A DNA stretch of 64,000 bases from Cristatella mucedo (GCA_009760855.2 WPIO01000071.1:1500001-1564000); one strand, 5' to 3'; positions 23,650 through 34,442 are shown, counted from the stretch's first letter. The notes: a model not told the origin generated them from the sequence alone. Numbers and translations: made by a program.

Positions 23650-26600
23650 GAACGTTCCTGCAAGCATACATAAACCGTGTATCCATTTACATGATCATAC
23701 TTTAGATGAGTAAATAAATACTAACTGATTTAACAGCCTCTTTTTGTATAGCGACAGAAGAGCTTTGACGGCTATCACCACCGCTTGCAGTGGCAATAAA
23801 GGATCGCCCACCACAGGATTCGAACCCCCGACCTCGGGGCCGAGGTCGTGAAAAGCAACCACCTTACCTAATGAGCCACTACGGCTCACCAATCCGGCTA
23901 AAAATTAGATACCAGTAGATACACATCCTTATGCACACAATTCATTCGTATAACACCCCAAAGGCGACTATATCTGTGTCCAGGCAAATTGCATGAGTCT
24001 TATGGCTCAAGCTCACGACAATAAAAGAACTGGGCTTAACCATCCATATATCGCATGTTCAACCTTTTCAATGTAGTTGCATACAGAAATGGCAATCAAA
24101 ATGAGTGCATACGTTTAGACGGATTGGTTACGACCAGCAATGGTGAAGAACTAGGCTTCGCCTGCAGCAGGAGCCGCCTGCATATCCTTGCTAGGCGACA
24201 CTGTCACCTGCACATCCTTGCTAGGCGACAGTGTCGCCGTGCCACATACCTGAAGCGGTGAATGCACACTCTGGAAAGCCAAGTAAAGAAACAGAGGCTG
24301 CTGGTCGTCTTCGATTGCACCATGCGTCTTGCCAGCACCTCTGCCGTGGGCCTTTACTAGTTCCTCGGCCCTCTGTGAGAACAGGAACGTGGAGTAGGTG
24401 CCGTTGGCGGTCGTCACGACTGTCAGATTGTCGCGAAGGTCAAGGCCGCACGTTTGATAGCAAAGAGTGTGCCGATAGTAGTCCTCGTTGCCGGTCAAGT
24501 AACCATAGAAACTGTCGAAGCCGCGATTGACAGGCAGATACTCTTCTTTGAAGAAGCCCAGGTGCCATTTACCTGCGCAGTCACCATTTCCACGGTGGTG
24601 AGATCTCCCATCGCGATTCAAAAACAAATGCAGGTAAAACCTCATGCATGTGCTTACAATATAATGTGCAGGGGAAAACCACTCAATTGGACCTTAAACC
24701 AGCACTTGAATTGTGATGACAGCTACATGATGCCATTGGCACACCAGATGTATACCCATTGGCGAAGACGTGACTTAGAACTTGGAATTATAAGTGACAG
24801 AATATGGCATTCAGCAACTGCTAGCATTGGTGAATTCTAGTGCGAATGTGTGGGTATAGCCACTAGACTGAAAACTAGATTGAAACTGCCAATTAGAAAA
24901 CTTAATCTCTTTTGCCACATCCGGTCGCTCGTTTGCTGTCGTACAATCTTTCTTTCGTGGGTCGCACACTTTCTACTGCCATGGAAATATGATCGAACGG
25001 TTAGCGGTAGCAAGCTCAATGAACAGCATAGCGGGATTAGAGGTGGCATGCACCGGCTCAGCATGCGCGCATACGGCTAATAGCAGCATGCCAAGTGTCA
25101 CCACATATCAGTACGCAAATGATGAATCACTAGGACCCATTAAATGCTCTGCTGAATATATGCGTGTTTAGTTTGTTTTTAAATGTGGTCAATCCGGGAG
25201 ATGTCATGACGCAAGTCGCAAGTGAGTTCCGGGCTTTGTGAGCATACATACTAAAGACACGGCCTCCAAAGGATTAAAAGTTCGTGTGAGGAGTAGCTAA
25301 ACGATTAGATTCAGAAAAGTGGGTGGCACGATGCCTAGCCTGGTGGGTAAATAGTTCTGATAGGTATGATGAAGCCAAAGAATGAAGGGACCTAAAAGTG
25401 AGTGACAGAACCTTGAATTCGATGTGCTATGTGCTATGTTATGCTTTGCTATGTGCGATGTGCCTGACTGGGAGAGAGAGCAGATCAGCGAGAAGTGGTG
25501 TGATGTGTGTAGAGCATGACTCTTAATCTCAGGGTGGTGGGTTCGTGTCTCGTGTTGGGTGCCAAAATTTTTGCCGAGCCGGTTTGGTCCAGCAGTTAAC
25601 ATGCTTGCCCTGACCAAGGTCTGGCTGAGGTCGTGGGTTGAGCCCTGAGGCAAATGTGAAGCGCCTGAATAGAGATTAAGTTCTCTTGGGGTGCTATATA
25701 AATTAATTGAATTATATTATTATATTATGTGGAAACTGCCACCTGCCTGATTGCACAGGCAGAGGTAGACCAGGAAGCAGTGAGTTACAGAAGTCGAGGC
25801 AGGATGTCACAAAATCATAGACCAATTTAGATGTGGTATCCTTGTCTAAACAAATCCGAATTAGAGTGACGTGATGTAGCCGAAAGTAGGCAGTCTTGAC
25901 AGTGGAACTGATGATGCAGTCTAATAAATGGTCACTTTGGAACAGGACACCTTATGCTGGCAGAACCCATTTTGAGCCCATTAGGCTTTCTAATTTTGGA
26001 ATCACACTGGTTTGCCCATAACTAGTAAGCTACGCCTCGTATGCTGCCGACCCCAACGTTGAACGGTCCCAATCTAGTCTGATCGAACCCGTCCTAGTCA
26101 GCACCGAGGTGCTGGCCCTTACAAGCCATGGCAGATGTACTCTCGGTGTGCAGCCGCAGCCACGGCAGGAGCAGCAAAAGCATGCAGGCACATCGTCAAT
26201 GCGCCGGTGCCAAAGAGGGCTCAAGACAGCAGCTCGAAAGCAGCCAAATGGCCGACAAACCTGCATCGGCAGCAGCAGCCGCCACAGTGGCACACTTACC
26301 CACCATGTGCGTGGCATAGCCGGCACGCTTCAGACTTTGAGGCAACGTGGTCAGGTTGAGCGGCAGGCCAAACGGCAGGTATTCCCAGATTATGTCGTGC
26401 TGCAGGCCCGTGTGAATCTGATAGCGACCTGCAAATCGATAGCAAATCCGCGAGCGCTCGAACGCCTGACTGCAGTGAGTCGGCTGCTGCTGCTGCTGCT
26501 GCTGCGGGTCAGCGGTCGGGTCAGCCGCAAAGAGCCGGGGGCTCGGCAGAGCGACATGAAAGCGAGGCTTGTTCTTGGAATGTTCGAGAGCTCTCAGCCA

Positions 26601-29600
26601 GGTGTGGACCGAAAACAGTCGACTTTGGCGAGGTGATGAGAGTGCAAATGCAGCAAACAAAAGCAGCCGCAAAATTACAAGCTCCACCAGCAAAAACACG
26701 ACAGCACGTAAAGAGTTTCCCAACCAGCGTTGCCTAGGTGCCAGCTATGGTGCTAGTTGCTAACTATATTGGTGGGGAAATGGGAGGACGACCTGGGGTG
26801 GATTACTCTAGAAGGATGCACAGGAAGGTTCGGCCCCGGGCAGCGCAGCCTGCCACTCTGCCAAGAGGACAGTCTGGCAAAGGGCAAGGCTTAAAGCTGC
26901 AACTCCCAGCCATTGAGTCCCGGCGATCAATCCGTCCCGGCAAGGCCTCTGGTCGAGCCTGTGGGGCTCCATTGAGCTGCACACGACTGCAGCAGTTGGA
27001 GCGTTACTTGCCAGTCTGCCTACTCCTGACTAGTTGCTTGAAAGTGCAGTTTGGTGTGTAGCACCGACCTGAACACAGGCTTAACACTTGCAAGTTCACA
27101 AAGGTTCGAACCAGTCCACAGATTTGCAAGTCCACACTAGTGCGAACCCTGAATTTGCTGTGACACACATGTGCGTGCGCGCACGCACGCACATGCGTAG
27201 GTGCTAGGTGCTGCACCAGCTAGACAGCTCATTGTCGTGGCAATGATGCAAATTGATCCAGGGAAGATTGTCCAAATAGATTCTCCAGCACGCACATCTC
27301 CTCCTGTAAGGTCTAGCCTGTTCGACGTAACAGATATTATAAGTCTCTGTCTACAATGCCACATCTCCTTCTTTCACTCTAAAAAGTCACGAAGGCTAGG
27401 TGTTTGTTTGGCTGTAGAACTTTTTACAGCAGACTTAAAGCCTAAGCAGTTTTCGATGGACATACAATTCGATACCAGTGGACTACATCTCACATAAATA
27501 AATAAAATAAATCCTAGCTGATTAAACAGCCTCTTTTTTGTATAGCGACAGAAGAGCCTTTATGGCTATCACCACCGCTTGCAGTGGCGATAAAGAATCG
27601 CCCACCACAGGAATCGAACACACGACCTCGGGACCGAGGTCGTGAAAGCAACCGCCTTACCTAGTGAGCCATCACGGCTCACCTAAAGTAAGAGAAAGCG
27701 AGAACCATTCAGGGCAGTCGAGGAAGTGAGTAGCACGGACGTAGCAGTTCAGTACGGCTGGATAGGATGTGCCGCAGTTGGCAGCAGGAGTAGATGTCGT
27801 TGTTAGAATATGCACGACACGTCTGGATGGGTAAAAGAGAGGCATCGGCAGCTGCTTCCGGTTGGCTCCTGCTAGATTCCCACGACTATGCGTCACCAAA
27901 TTAAAGCTATTGATAACATTGTCAACCACTGTCAGCCTACGCAGTAGACCTGCTAGCTGCTGCATACAGACGACCTGGCATGTGGGGCCACTCAATCTGA
28001 CCGACGATATAAATTATCGTGCACCGTCGGTCCCCCCCACGACTAGGTCGATGGCTTGACTTGCTGCTTACCCTGAAAGCAGGGATGCAAGTCAGGTGCA
28101 CTCGATGTGTGACAGCACTTGCAGTACCAACTCGATGTGTTACAGCATTTACTCGATGCGTGACAGCACTTACAGAACCAACTTGGCCGCTTGGCACCGG
28201 AGGGCTTGTTAAATCATGGTGATGCATCAGTTTGAGCAGCCAGCACAGCTAGCACAGACGTGCTTAAGTGACACGTGCATTAATAATAACAATAATAAAA
28301 CACTTGATAAAGCACCCTCGGAGAACTAAATATCTATCTAGGCGATTTACATTTGCTGCAAAGGAAACACAATCGAATGGTGAGTGGTCTCATGCTCGAT
28401 AAACAACACAAATAACATGGTTAGGGGTGACATGCACAGGGTCAGTGCAAGTGTGGTTGGTGCCTGTATGCACAGTGTCAGCGCGCATAAGCACATATAG
28501 GACGATACACAGGTACCCACTAGATGTTGTCATAAATAAATGCGTTTTAAGTTCTATTTAATTGTGGTCACGTCAGATGATGTCAAAACGCAAGTCGGGA
28601 GTGAGTTCCAGGCTTTGGAAGCATACGAACTAAATGCGTGGTGCCCAAAGGATTTGAGGTTTGTACGAGGTATAGGTAAACAGTCAGATTCCGAAAAGCG
28701 AGTGATACAATGCTTGGCCTGGTGGGGAGTAGATCAGATAGGTAGGCTGGAGCCAAAGAATGAAGGGACCGAAAAGTGAGCGACAAAACCTTGAAGTCGA
28801 TCTGTTGCTTGACTGGTAGCCAGTTCGGGTCGGAGAGAAGTGGTGTGATGTGGCAACTGCGACGCTCACGACAAACAAGCCTAGCTGCAGAGTTTTGCAC
28901 CGCTCTGATTGAACATGCCGGTAGGCCAGCAAGCCGTGAGTTACAGAAGTCAAAACGGGATGTCACAAATGCATGGACCGACTTTAAAATGGTATCCTTA
29001 TCTAAACAAGCCCGAATTTAAGCAATGCTGTGTAGCTGAAAGTAGGAAGACTTGATTGTGGAGCTGAAGTGATCGTCTAACAATAGGTCACTTTGGAACA
29101 TGGCACCTAGATTTCGTGCCGATTCAACAAGAGATATGCAGGTAGAGGCAGGCGATTTGGAGCGCTAACCTTTCCAATTTCAAAATCACACTTGGTTTGC
29201 CCATAACTGGTAAGTTAGTTTTCTCATCATTTAATTTAATAAAATTTGCTGCTATTCATGTGAAGATGTCATCAATATGTAGCAGCAAGGAAGTTGAGAG
29301 AATTCGAGGTGCTTGAAGGCTGGGAGGAATCAAAGCAAAAATGCAACTGAGTGTCATCCGCATAGAAGTGAAAGCCTAGATTGTGTTTGGCAATCACTCT
29401 AACTGGGCTCGCTGTGTGTGGAAGGTCACGAGTGCTGATTTGCATTGACCTGGTAGTTGATAAAACACGCGATATCATCTACGCCGGCCTTGAATTGAGA
29501 GTATCGCAGCAGTATACTTCGGCGAAGACCACTCAAGACACTCAGCAGACCTTCCTTCAGCAGACCTGCCTTGTAATGTAATGGAATGGAATTTAATGTA

Positions 29601-30458
29601 ACGTATCTCCGTCTGTAACTCCACAAAGTCATAAAGACCATGTGGGTGTTACGCAGGAGAGTTTTGTATAACGCACTCACAGCCTAAGCGGCTTTCGGTA
29701 CGCATTCGGTAGCCAACAGACTTCGTCTCACGAAAAAAAGAGAAAGTGGGAAGCATAGCAGAGTCAGGAGAGCAGTTCGAGGTAGTGAGTAGCGTGGAAG
29801 TAGCAGCTCAGGACCGCTGAAAAGGATGTGCCATAGTCGGTAGTAGGAGCAGATGACTACGAATGGCCTAACTGGCCCATAAAAAACGGACAATAAACGT
29901 GCTTCTGGAAAGGCGGGCGTTATTTGTCACGGATGTATCGGCGCAGCACGGCTTATTAGCTTCTTCGGCGCCTCCACTCCCGCACCGCTTTGCGTATCTC
30001 TGAGAAGTTCGAGAAAAACTGTATCGCCTCGTGATGGATGCAGAAGCAAAAATATATAATTCATTTATATAGCGCCCAAAGAGAACTATATCTCTATTCA
30101 GGCGCTTCACATATGCCTCGGGGCTCGAGCACATGACCTCAGTCAGACCTCGGTCGGGGCGAACACCTTAACTTCTTGACCAAACCAGCTAAGCAAGCCT
30201 CCCCTCACCAGACATGAGCTGGCTCCGGCTGGGCGAGCAGATCGGCTGCACGTAGTAGTTCTCCAGCTTGACGCCCTGGGCGGCCAGCTTGTCCAGGTTC
30301 GGCGTCAGGATCTCGCTGCCATGGTAGCCGATGTCATTGAAACCGTAGTCGTCTGCCACGACGAAGACGATATTAGGCTGACGCACCGCGACGGCCGGCA
30401 CTGAAGAGCAGACAGAGATGAGGAGCGAGACGTAGACGTTCGAGCGAAAGAGCTCCAT
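15790..30458 (-). CDS. ARSB-like: Arylsulfatase B-like gene B (7 exons, 531 aa)
   Basis: Exons: 30458-30209, 26428-26300, 24572-24250, 21724-21490, 19451-19261, 18869-18680, 16067-15790 (stop TAA). They total 1596 nt with no frame break; 531 residues matches the roughly 530-residue family size. Signal peptide about 1-25; D36/D37 metal ligands; C74 in CSPSR (formylglycine); R78; K128 and H130 in GKWHLG; H230 in QSVHSPLQ; D288/N289 in TTDNGG; K306 in RGRK. The C-terminal domain has the FNTS, WKLLTG and [14 protein letters not shown] segments typical of ARSB. N-glycosylation sequons include NGT, NST, NVT and NDT. The start was chosen because it gives a signal peptide and matches gene C. Intron 6 holds a 1.5 kb LINE and intron 5 a CTG repeat tract. 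ARSB versus ARSI/ARSJ cannot be settled by eye. Confidence 0.95.
16068..18679 (-). other. Gene B intron 6
   Basis: Contains the 1.5 kb LINE-A insertion at 16895-18395. The flanking intron sequence matches gene C intron 6 (39524-40504) with many small gaps. Nothing else was recognised. Confidence 0.75.
16895..18395 (+). mobile_element. LINE-A, 5'-truncated, with RT domain
   Basis: L2/CR1-like non-LTR element. The frame from about 16910 reads an RT start ([18 protein letters not shown]), [12 protein letters not shown], a TGA stop at 17114-17116 in place of Trp, then an open 324-codon stretch (17156-18130) with [10 protein letters not shown] and the catalytic YADDTQLY. It ends in the family 3' UTR, a stem-forming AAGCGCC/GGGCGCTT pair and (ATT)n. 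It is flanked by an 8-bp direct repeat, TAAGTTAT (16887-16894 and 18396-18403). The gene C counterpart intron lacks it. Not able to move by itself. Confidence 0.93.
18870..19260 (-). other. Gene B intron 5
   Basis: This 391-base intron is mostly a CTG/CTGCAT repeat tract (18894-19145), starting about 25 bases before the exon 6 acceptor. Confidence 0.9.
18894..19145. repeat. (CTG)n / CTGCATCACCA compound repeat
   Basis: Runs of CTG (CAG in the gene sense) are interrupted by CATCACCACTG units. Counterpart in gene C at 40722-40858 is shorter and has different interruptions. Confidence 0.95.
19520..19617. repeat. (GA)n microsatellite
   Basis: About 98 bases of GA repeats with one GATA interruption, 70 bases upstream of exon 5 in the gene sense. 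Confidence 0.95.
20004..20098. repeat. (TA)n microsatellite
   Basis: Two TA runs split by GCAGGTGCAAGTACA, in gene B intron 4. Confidence 0.95.
20520..20575. repeat. (TA)n microsatellite
   Basis: Imperfect TA run directly before the LINE-A insertion. Confidence 0.85.
20585..21315 (+). mobile_element. LINE-A 3' half
   Basis: C-terminal part of the LINE protein ([20 protein letters not shown] through [12 protein letters not shown]), the 3' UTR and an (ATT)n/(AGT)n end. The matching site in gene C (about 43000-43030) has no insertion. Confidence 0.9.
21965..22230 (+). mobile_element. Diverged LINE-A fragment
   Basis: Weak match to the LINE-A C-terminal coding part ([13 protein letters not shown]-like, Leu-rich LTDIS). 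The frame is broken. Confidence 0.5.
22375..22560 (-). mobile_element. SINE-2 (minus, diverged)
   Basis: Carries the TTAACAGCCTC end, the body and a B-box complement (GATTCGAACCCTCGAC). Confidence 0.65.
23602..23645. repeat. (CA)n microsatellite
   Basis: CA run in gene B intron 3. Counterpart in gene C is 44920-44957. Confidence 0.95.
23722..23895 (-). mobile_element. SINE-2 (minus)
   Basis: Well preserved: TTTAACAGCCTC, CCACCGCTTGCAGTGG, GATTCGAACCCCCGACCTCG and the head complement AATGAGCCACTACGGCTCAC. It is absent from the matching part of gene C, where 44990-45010 joins directly. Confidence 0.85.
24898..26035 (-). mobile_element. LINE-A, decayed, interrupted by a SINE-1
   Basis: Minus-strand 3' UTR and C-terminal coding remnants on both sides of 25505-25735. 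Gene C has a matching remnant at 45815-46460, so this LINE predates the gene duplication. Confidence 0.75.
25565..25735 (+). mobile_element. SINE-1, nested in a LINE-A
   Basis: Head with GCCGGTTTGGTCCAGCAGTT (A box) and GTGGGTTGAGCCCTGAG (B-box region), then GTGAAGCGCCTGAATAGAGA, TAAGTTCTCTTGGGGTGCTA and an AT-rich end. The second half closely matches the LINE-A tail. Confidence 0.85.
27315..27870 (-). mobile_element. LINE-B 3' part, interrupted by SINE-2
   Basis: Diverged match to the LINE-B 3' end (AGCCTAAGCAGTTTTCGATG, AAGTGAGTAGCACGGACGTA) on both sides of the SINE-2 at 27512-27690. Confidence 0.65.
27512..27690 (-). mobile_element. SINE-2 (minus), nested in LINE-B
   Basis: Carries TTAAACAGCCTCTTTTTTGT, CCGCTTGCAGTGGCGATAAA, ACGACCTCGGGACCGAGGTC and AGTGAGCCATCACGGCTCAC. 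It is very similar to 23722-23895. Confidence 0.85.
28278..29440 (-). mobile_element. LINE-A, 5'-truncated (minus)
   Basis: Tail with (ATT)n at 28278, the AAGCGCC stem, then coding remnants up to the [11 protein letters not shown] motif (29272-29478 frame). The frame is broken in several places. The element is present only in gene B. Confidence 0.88.
29569..29860 (-). mobile_element. LINE-B 3' end (minus)
   Basis: Terminal TACATTACA-type repeats, then TATGACTTTGTGGAGTTACA (in its own sense) and the shared 3' UTR. It matches 51965-52372 and 57755 onward. Confidence 0.75.
30052..30190 (-). mobile_element. SINE-1 (minus)
   Basis: Ends 20 bases before the exon 1 donor of gene B. Same head, B-box region (GTGCTCGAGCCCC) and LINE-like tail as the other SINE-1 copies. 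Confidence 0.8.
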
Positions 30459-31245
30459 GAATTCGAGCTAGTGGACTTGAGCGCCAGCCCAGTGCAGCCA
30501 CATCCAGGCAGCAGCCGAGAGCTGCCGGTCGGCGCTGGAATTCGACGATATTGCCGATTGGGTGGGAAGGTCGCTTCCGGCGGATGGGCGGGTTGTGTCT
30601 AGTCGGATGGGCGGGTCGCTTCCGATCGGGTGGGTGGTCTCTCGTCTGAGCTGGCTCCCTAGGCCAGCTGCTGCAGAACCTGGCAAACGGTATTTACGAA
30701 CTGAGGCTCGTAAATTCTACTGCAACTGCACACGACTGCACAATTTGACTCAACTGGCACAATACAGGTCCGAATCTGCAAGCAGTTATTTTGAAGCGGC
30801 TATATAAAGCAGCTCGGAGCTTATCAGGTGGGTGTTACTACGACCATCAGACAAAGCGACTACGGAGTTGCCCCCCTACTGTAACATCGGTGCACGCGAC
30901 CGGATATCTATGAAGAGCATTTCTGCACATCTAGACCTTCCATATCAGCGCTCTCGTACAGCATGCGTGCCATCGTGGAGCGTTGAGCCTGCAGCCGCTC
31001 TTGAGCGGTCCCGCCTACCTGCTTGTTAATTAACCTGGTCGCATTTGTTATTTAACCGAGTTAACTAACGCAGTATCGCTGGTTTCGTTAACAAGACGGC
31101 GGAAAGAGGTCTATTGTAAACTGGTGAGCAGGCTGGCAGGCAATTATGGCTTCGCGGCTTTGGTTTGAGCTTGACCCCGTAGCGACCTTCAAGTGCAGGC
31201 GCAACGCAAACATAGAAAATACTGCAACCACACTGGTTGGCTCTC

Positions 31246-31253
31246 TTTATATG
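31246..31253 (-). promoter_or_regulatory. Candidate TATA element upstream of gene B
   Basis: CATATAAA on the minus strand about 790 bases before the gene B start codon. It sits next to an AAAATTGAGC-like block that is kept at the matching place upstream of gene C. If real, the 5' UTR is long or contains an intron. Shared ancestry alone could also explain the conservation. Confidence 0.25.
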
Positions 31254-31924
31254 AGCTCAATTTTCCCGGTGGTGAAAATCAGTCCTAAGCTAGGCGCATC
31301 CCAATTGAACTAAAAAGTTCCCGGATAGTCTCACCGCTGGTAAAGTAAATGACAACTAGAGGTACTACAGTAAAGGCATTTAAATTTAAAGTTAAATGAC
31401 AAGTAAAGGCATATCAAGGTAATGCTCATCCTGGGCGGCAGAGACCATACAGGGATGTGGCTGGTAGCCAGAGTCGCTTAAGACAGGAAACAGATTCAGC
31501 CCCACCCACCTTCACCTTTCCCTTCCTTCCTTCCTTCCGGCCGATGCACTGATTCTTTGCGAGGGCTCGGCAGTTCGCCAAATGACCTTGGTTCACTTGT
31601 GCTGAAGAAACGTGTGCATGCGAAAGCGGCAAGGCTAGTGCAATGCTTGATGCTGTTAGCGAATCCTGAATTGTAACTGTTGAGAGCCACGTATATCATA
31701 ATTTTCTCTGAAGTGCGTTTGCAAGAGCAATACTTATTAATTAAGAAACACACCAGCACCGATCGCACTGGGCCGTGATAGCTCAGAGGTAGTTTTCGTA
31801 CTTGGTATATTTCGGCACAAAACGATTCAAAGATGTTGGCCTGGGTGTTGCCGTCGATCTTGGATGGTGGGACACGAGGCTTGTAGTGTCCGGTCGTATC
31901 GGTGCACTCGGCATAATTCGTCAC

Positions 31925-32166
31925 TCACTCCCACGGAACCCGGACGCCGCCGCGGTGCTTCGGGTACCTCGGCCGGCGGCGTCCAACCGTCGACTCGTGC
32001 TGGCTCAGCCTGTCCAGCAGCTGGCGCACGACGTCCGGGCGCTCGCCCGACAGATCCTTTCGCTCGCTCGGGTCGGCCGACACGTCGAACAAGCAAACGT
32101 TCTGTACAGCACTGACAGGTGCTGTACATTCAGAGTGACGGAGCTCGTTGCCAATGCAGTTTGCAG
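31925..32166 (-). pseudogene. Orphan last exon of a D-type arylsulfatase
   Basis: This matches exon 7 of gene D (54540-54269) and its upstream intron. It keeps an AG acceptor with a pyrimidine-rich run before it, the correct phase (two bases, then in-frame codons) and an open frame of 79 residues to a TGA. Segments [20 protein letters not shown] and RQLLDRLSQ are kept. It is ten codons shorter than D exon 7 through in-frame losses. The invariant Trp before LFD is Cys, the WYPP and CDPK segments are lost, and the final VWGPWQ is degraded. No other D-type exons lie near it. It is best read as a stranded fragment at the duplication joint. It could in principle serve as an alternative last exon by read-through from gene C upstream. 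Confidence 0.85.
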
Positions 32167-32362
32167 CTTCGCGAACAGAAAAGGGAAGCGATAGATCGAT
32201 AGTCGATAGATGGACAATAGATAGTCGATAGTCAATAGATAGACAATAGATAGTCGATAGTCGATAGATAGACAGACGAGATCAGCTCACAGAGGTGGCA
32301 ACGATGCAGAGCCCTGCTGATGCATTGGAGGTAATCAACAGTTGATGAGCATCGAGCTATGG

Positions 32363-32428
<66 letters not shown>
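32363..32428. repeat. (GATA)n microsatellite at the duplication joint
   Basis: About 16 GATA units, directly after sequence resembling gene D intron 6 and just before the start of the unit 2 match at 32459. Confidence 0.95.
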
Positions 32429-32430
<2 letters not shown>

Positions 32431-32635
32431 GGATAGATAAAGCTTAAGCTCTCTTTTAGATGCACAGCAACTGTCACTGGGTTATCCAGAGAGGTTAAGT
32501 AAAGATCGGCTTATTCAGATTCCTAATTCATATGTTGTGGATTTTTGGAATAAAGCTATCGCTTGCAATCGCTGCCACATCGCACAACGTCTGACTGAGC
32601 GTCAAAGGTAATCCGATTGAATCGACTTTGTAACC

Positions 32636-33078
<443 letters not shown>

Positions 33079-33394
33079 TCCGCAGCGCTTTACTGACTCT
33101 CGCATCAGCTTTGACCTATCCGCCATGCTTGCTCTTCCAGTCACGTGCTCTCTCGCTCCACCTGCTCCTTGCTTCTAGTTGTCTTGCTTGTCCTTGCAGT
33201 CTTACACTAAGAATTTTGGCCATCAGCTCTTTACTTCGGGTGCTTCACCGAAAGCATCGAATTGGAATATTTTAAGTCTTAGCTAAATACGCAAGTGTTG
33301 CCCTCATCGTCCTCTGCGCCTCTGTTAACCTGTCTTTTCGTAACGCGTGCTTACATGTCCACGATCCTGTGATGATATCAAACAGGGCTCCTAG

Positions 33395-33525
33395 CAATAA
33401 CAATAATAATGCACTTGATAAAGCACCCTCGGAGAGCGTGATCTCTATCTAGGCGCTTTACATTTGCTGCAAAGGAAACACGGTTGAGTGGTGAGTATCG
33501 TGCTTGATAAGCAACACACGATTTT
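33395..33525 (-). mobile_element. LINE-A 3' tail (minus)
   Basis: (ATT)n, CACTTGATAAAGCACCCTCG, the GGCGCTTTACATTTGCTGCA stem half and about 40 more bases. Unit 1 lacks it at about 12415. Confidence 0.8.
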
Positions 33526-33684
33526 CGGAAGAATTCTGCAACGAACAGCGAACAGTATAAGCGCGCTCTATGTCAGGATGCGAGAGAAGCCAGATGTCAG
33601 GATGTCTTTGAGTGCGTATTTGCATGCTCATGAAATACTTTCGCCCCACTAACTCTGGCCTATTGCTTCTCTAATAGCGAGCTG

Positions 33685-33895
33685 TAAAGCACTTAAATAG
33701 AGATTTAGTTTTCATAAGGTGCTATATAAATACTGATAATCGTGAGAATCATCCTTGTTAAGGTTCGCTCCCTTAAAGATTTAGATGGTAGGTTCAAGTC
33801 GCAGGCTATTCTTTATTGCACACTTCAAGCGGGTTGATGGGCACAGAAGCTATTCAGCTGCAATACGTATCAAGCTGAAGAATCAGCCAACCTTG
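33685..33895 (+). mobile_element. Old SINE tail plus diverged SINE-2
   Basis: Counterpart of 12515-12730: AAATAGAGATTTAG, GGTGCTATATAAATACTGAT, then GGTTCAAGTCGCAGGC and SINE-2 body traces. Confidence 0.5.
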
Positions 33896-34364
33896 GTTTA
33901 ACTTTGACCTTGTCACTCGCCTCCCGAAGAATTTGCATTGTAGATGCATGAACGAGAAAAATCTAGCTTACTACTGTGCTACTTTCTCGGTGGTCAGGGC
34001 GCTGCGCATGTCGACACGTGTTTGCACAAACGCAGCCAGATAGTTGAACAGGTCAGTTTTGGACCCAGCGAAACAGAGTAGGCACCCGGATTACTGGGCA
34101 TCCTTGGTAGCTGAGGTCAAAGTGCTTAGTTGAGGCCGAAATCAGGTACACCAACAAGCTTTCAGAGTGCTTTTAAGCTCGCTTTAGTATGCCAAAAGCA
34201 TACTGTGCACCGTCCTACCTACAGCGAGCCCTTATCCGAGACGGTCAGCCGGCTGCTCAGACGAAGATTAGGCCAACAACAGGTGGTGAAACAAGTTCAC
34301 AACTAGCGAGCTGCTTAGCTTGACTTGAGGATAAAATGATCAGAACCAACGCAAATACTAAGAT

Positions 34365-34442
34365 AATATTATTATATAAATATTATATATTATATTAATA
34401 TTATATATATAATATTATATTAAATAGTATTATTATATATAA
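34365..34442. repeat. AT-rich TATTAT repeats
   Basis: Imperfect ATATTATAT repeats, absent from the matching site in unit 1 (about 13180). Confidence 0.85.

Larger units (their letters stand above)
21725..24249 (-). other. Gene B intron 3
   Basis: It holds a diverged LINE-A piece (21965-22230), SINE-2 copies (22375-22560 and 23722-23895), a possible old LINE piece near 23041-23270, a (CAG)n run (23376-23394) and a (CA)n run (23602-23645). 22600-23040 shows nothing recognisable. Confidence 0.65.
24573..26299 (-). other. Gene B intron 2
   Basis: Mostly a decayed minus-strand LINE-A (24898-26035) with a SINE-1 nested in it. The last part before exon 2 is unique sequence, shared with gene C. Confidence 0.75.
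26429..30208 (-). other. Gene B intron 1
   Basis: It holds a CTG run (26483-26504), LINE-B (27315-27870) carrying a SINE-2, LINE-A (28278-29440), LINE-B 3' end (29569-29860) and SINE-1 (30052-30190). 26510-27310 includes unique sequence partly shared with 48510-49370. 27870-28270 shows nothing recognisable. Confidence 0.7.
11843..32300. repeat. Tandem duplication unit 1 (contains gene B)
   Basis: Sequence from 11843 rightward matches that from 32459 rightward: the same order of unique spacer sequence, gene exons, gene upstream flank and D-type exon 7. The right limit is placed inside sequence resembling gene D intron 6 (32278-32297 resembles 54576-54597). Interruptions are mostly mobile elements private to one copy. 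Confidence 0.8.

Noticed and set aside
31802-32194. Plus-strand frames over sulfatase exons (for example 31802-32194, 24231-24530, 45321-45620, 59234-59716)
   Set aside because: They lie opposite real or decayed sulfatase exons and are open only because of the GC-rich codon pattern of the minus strand.
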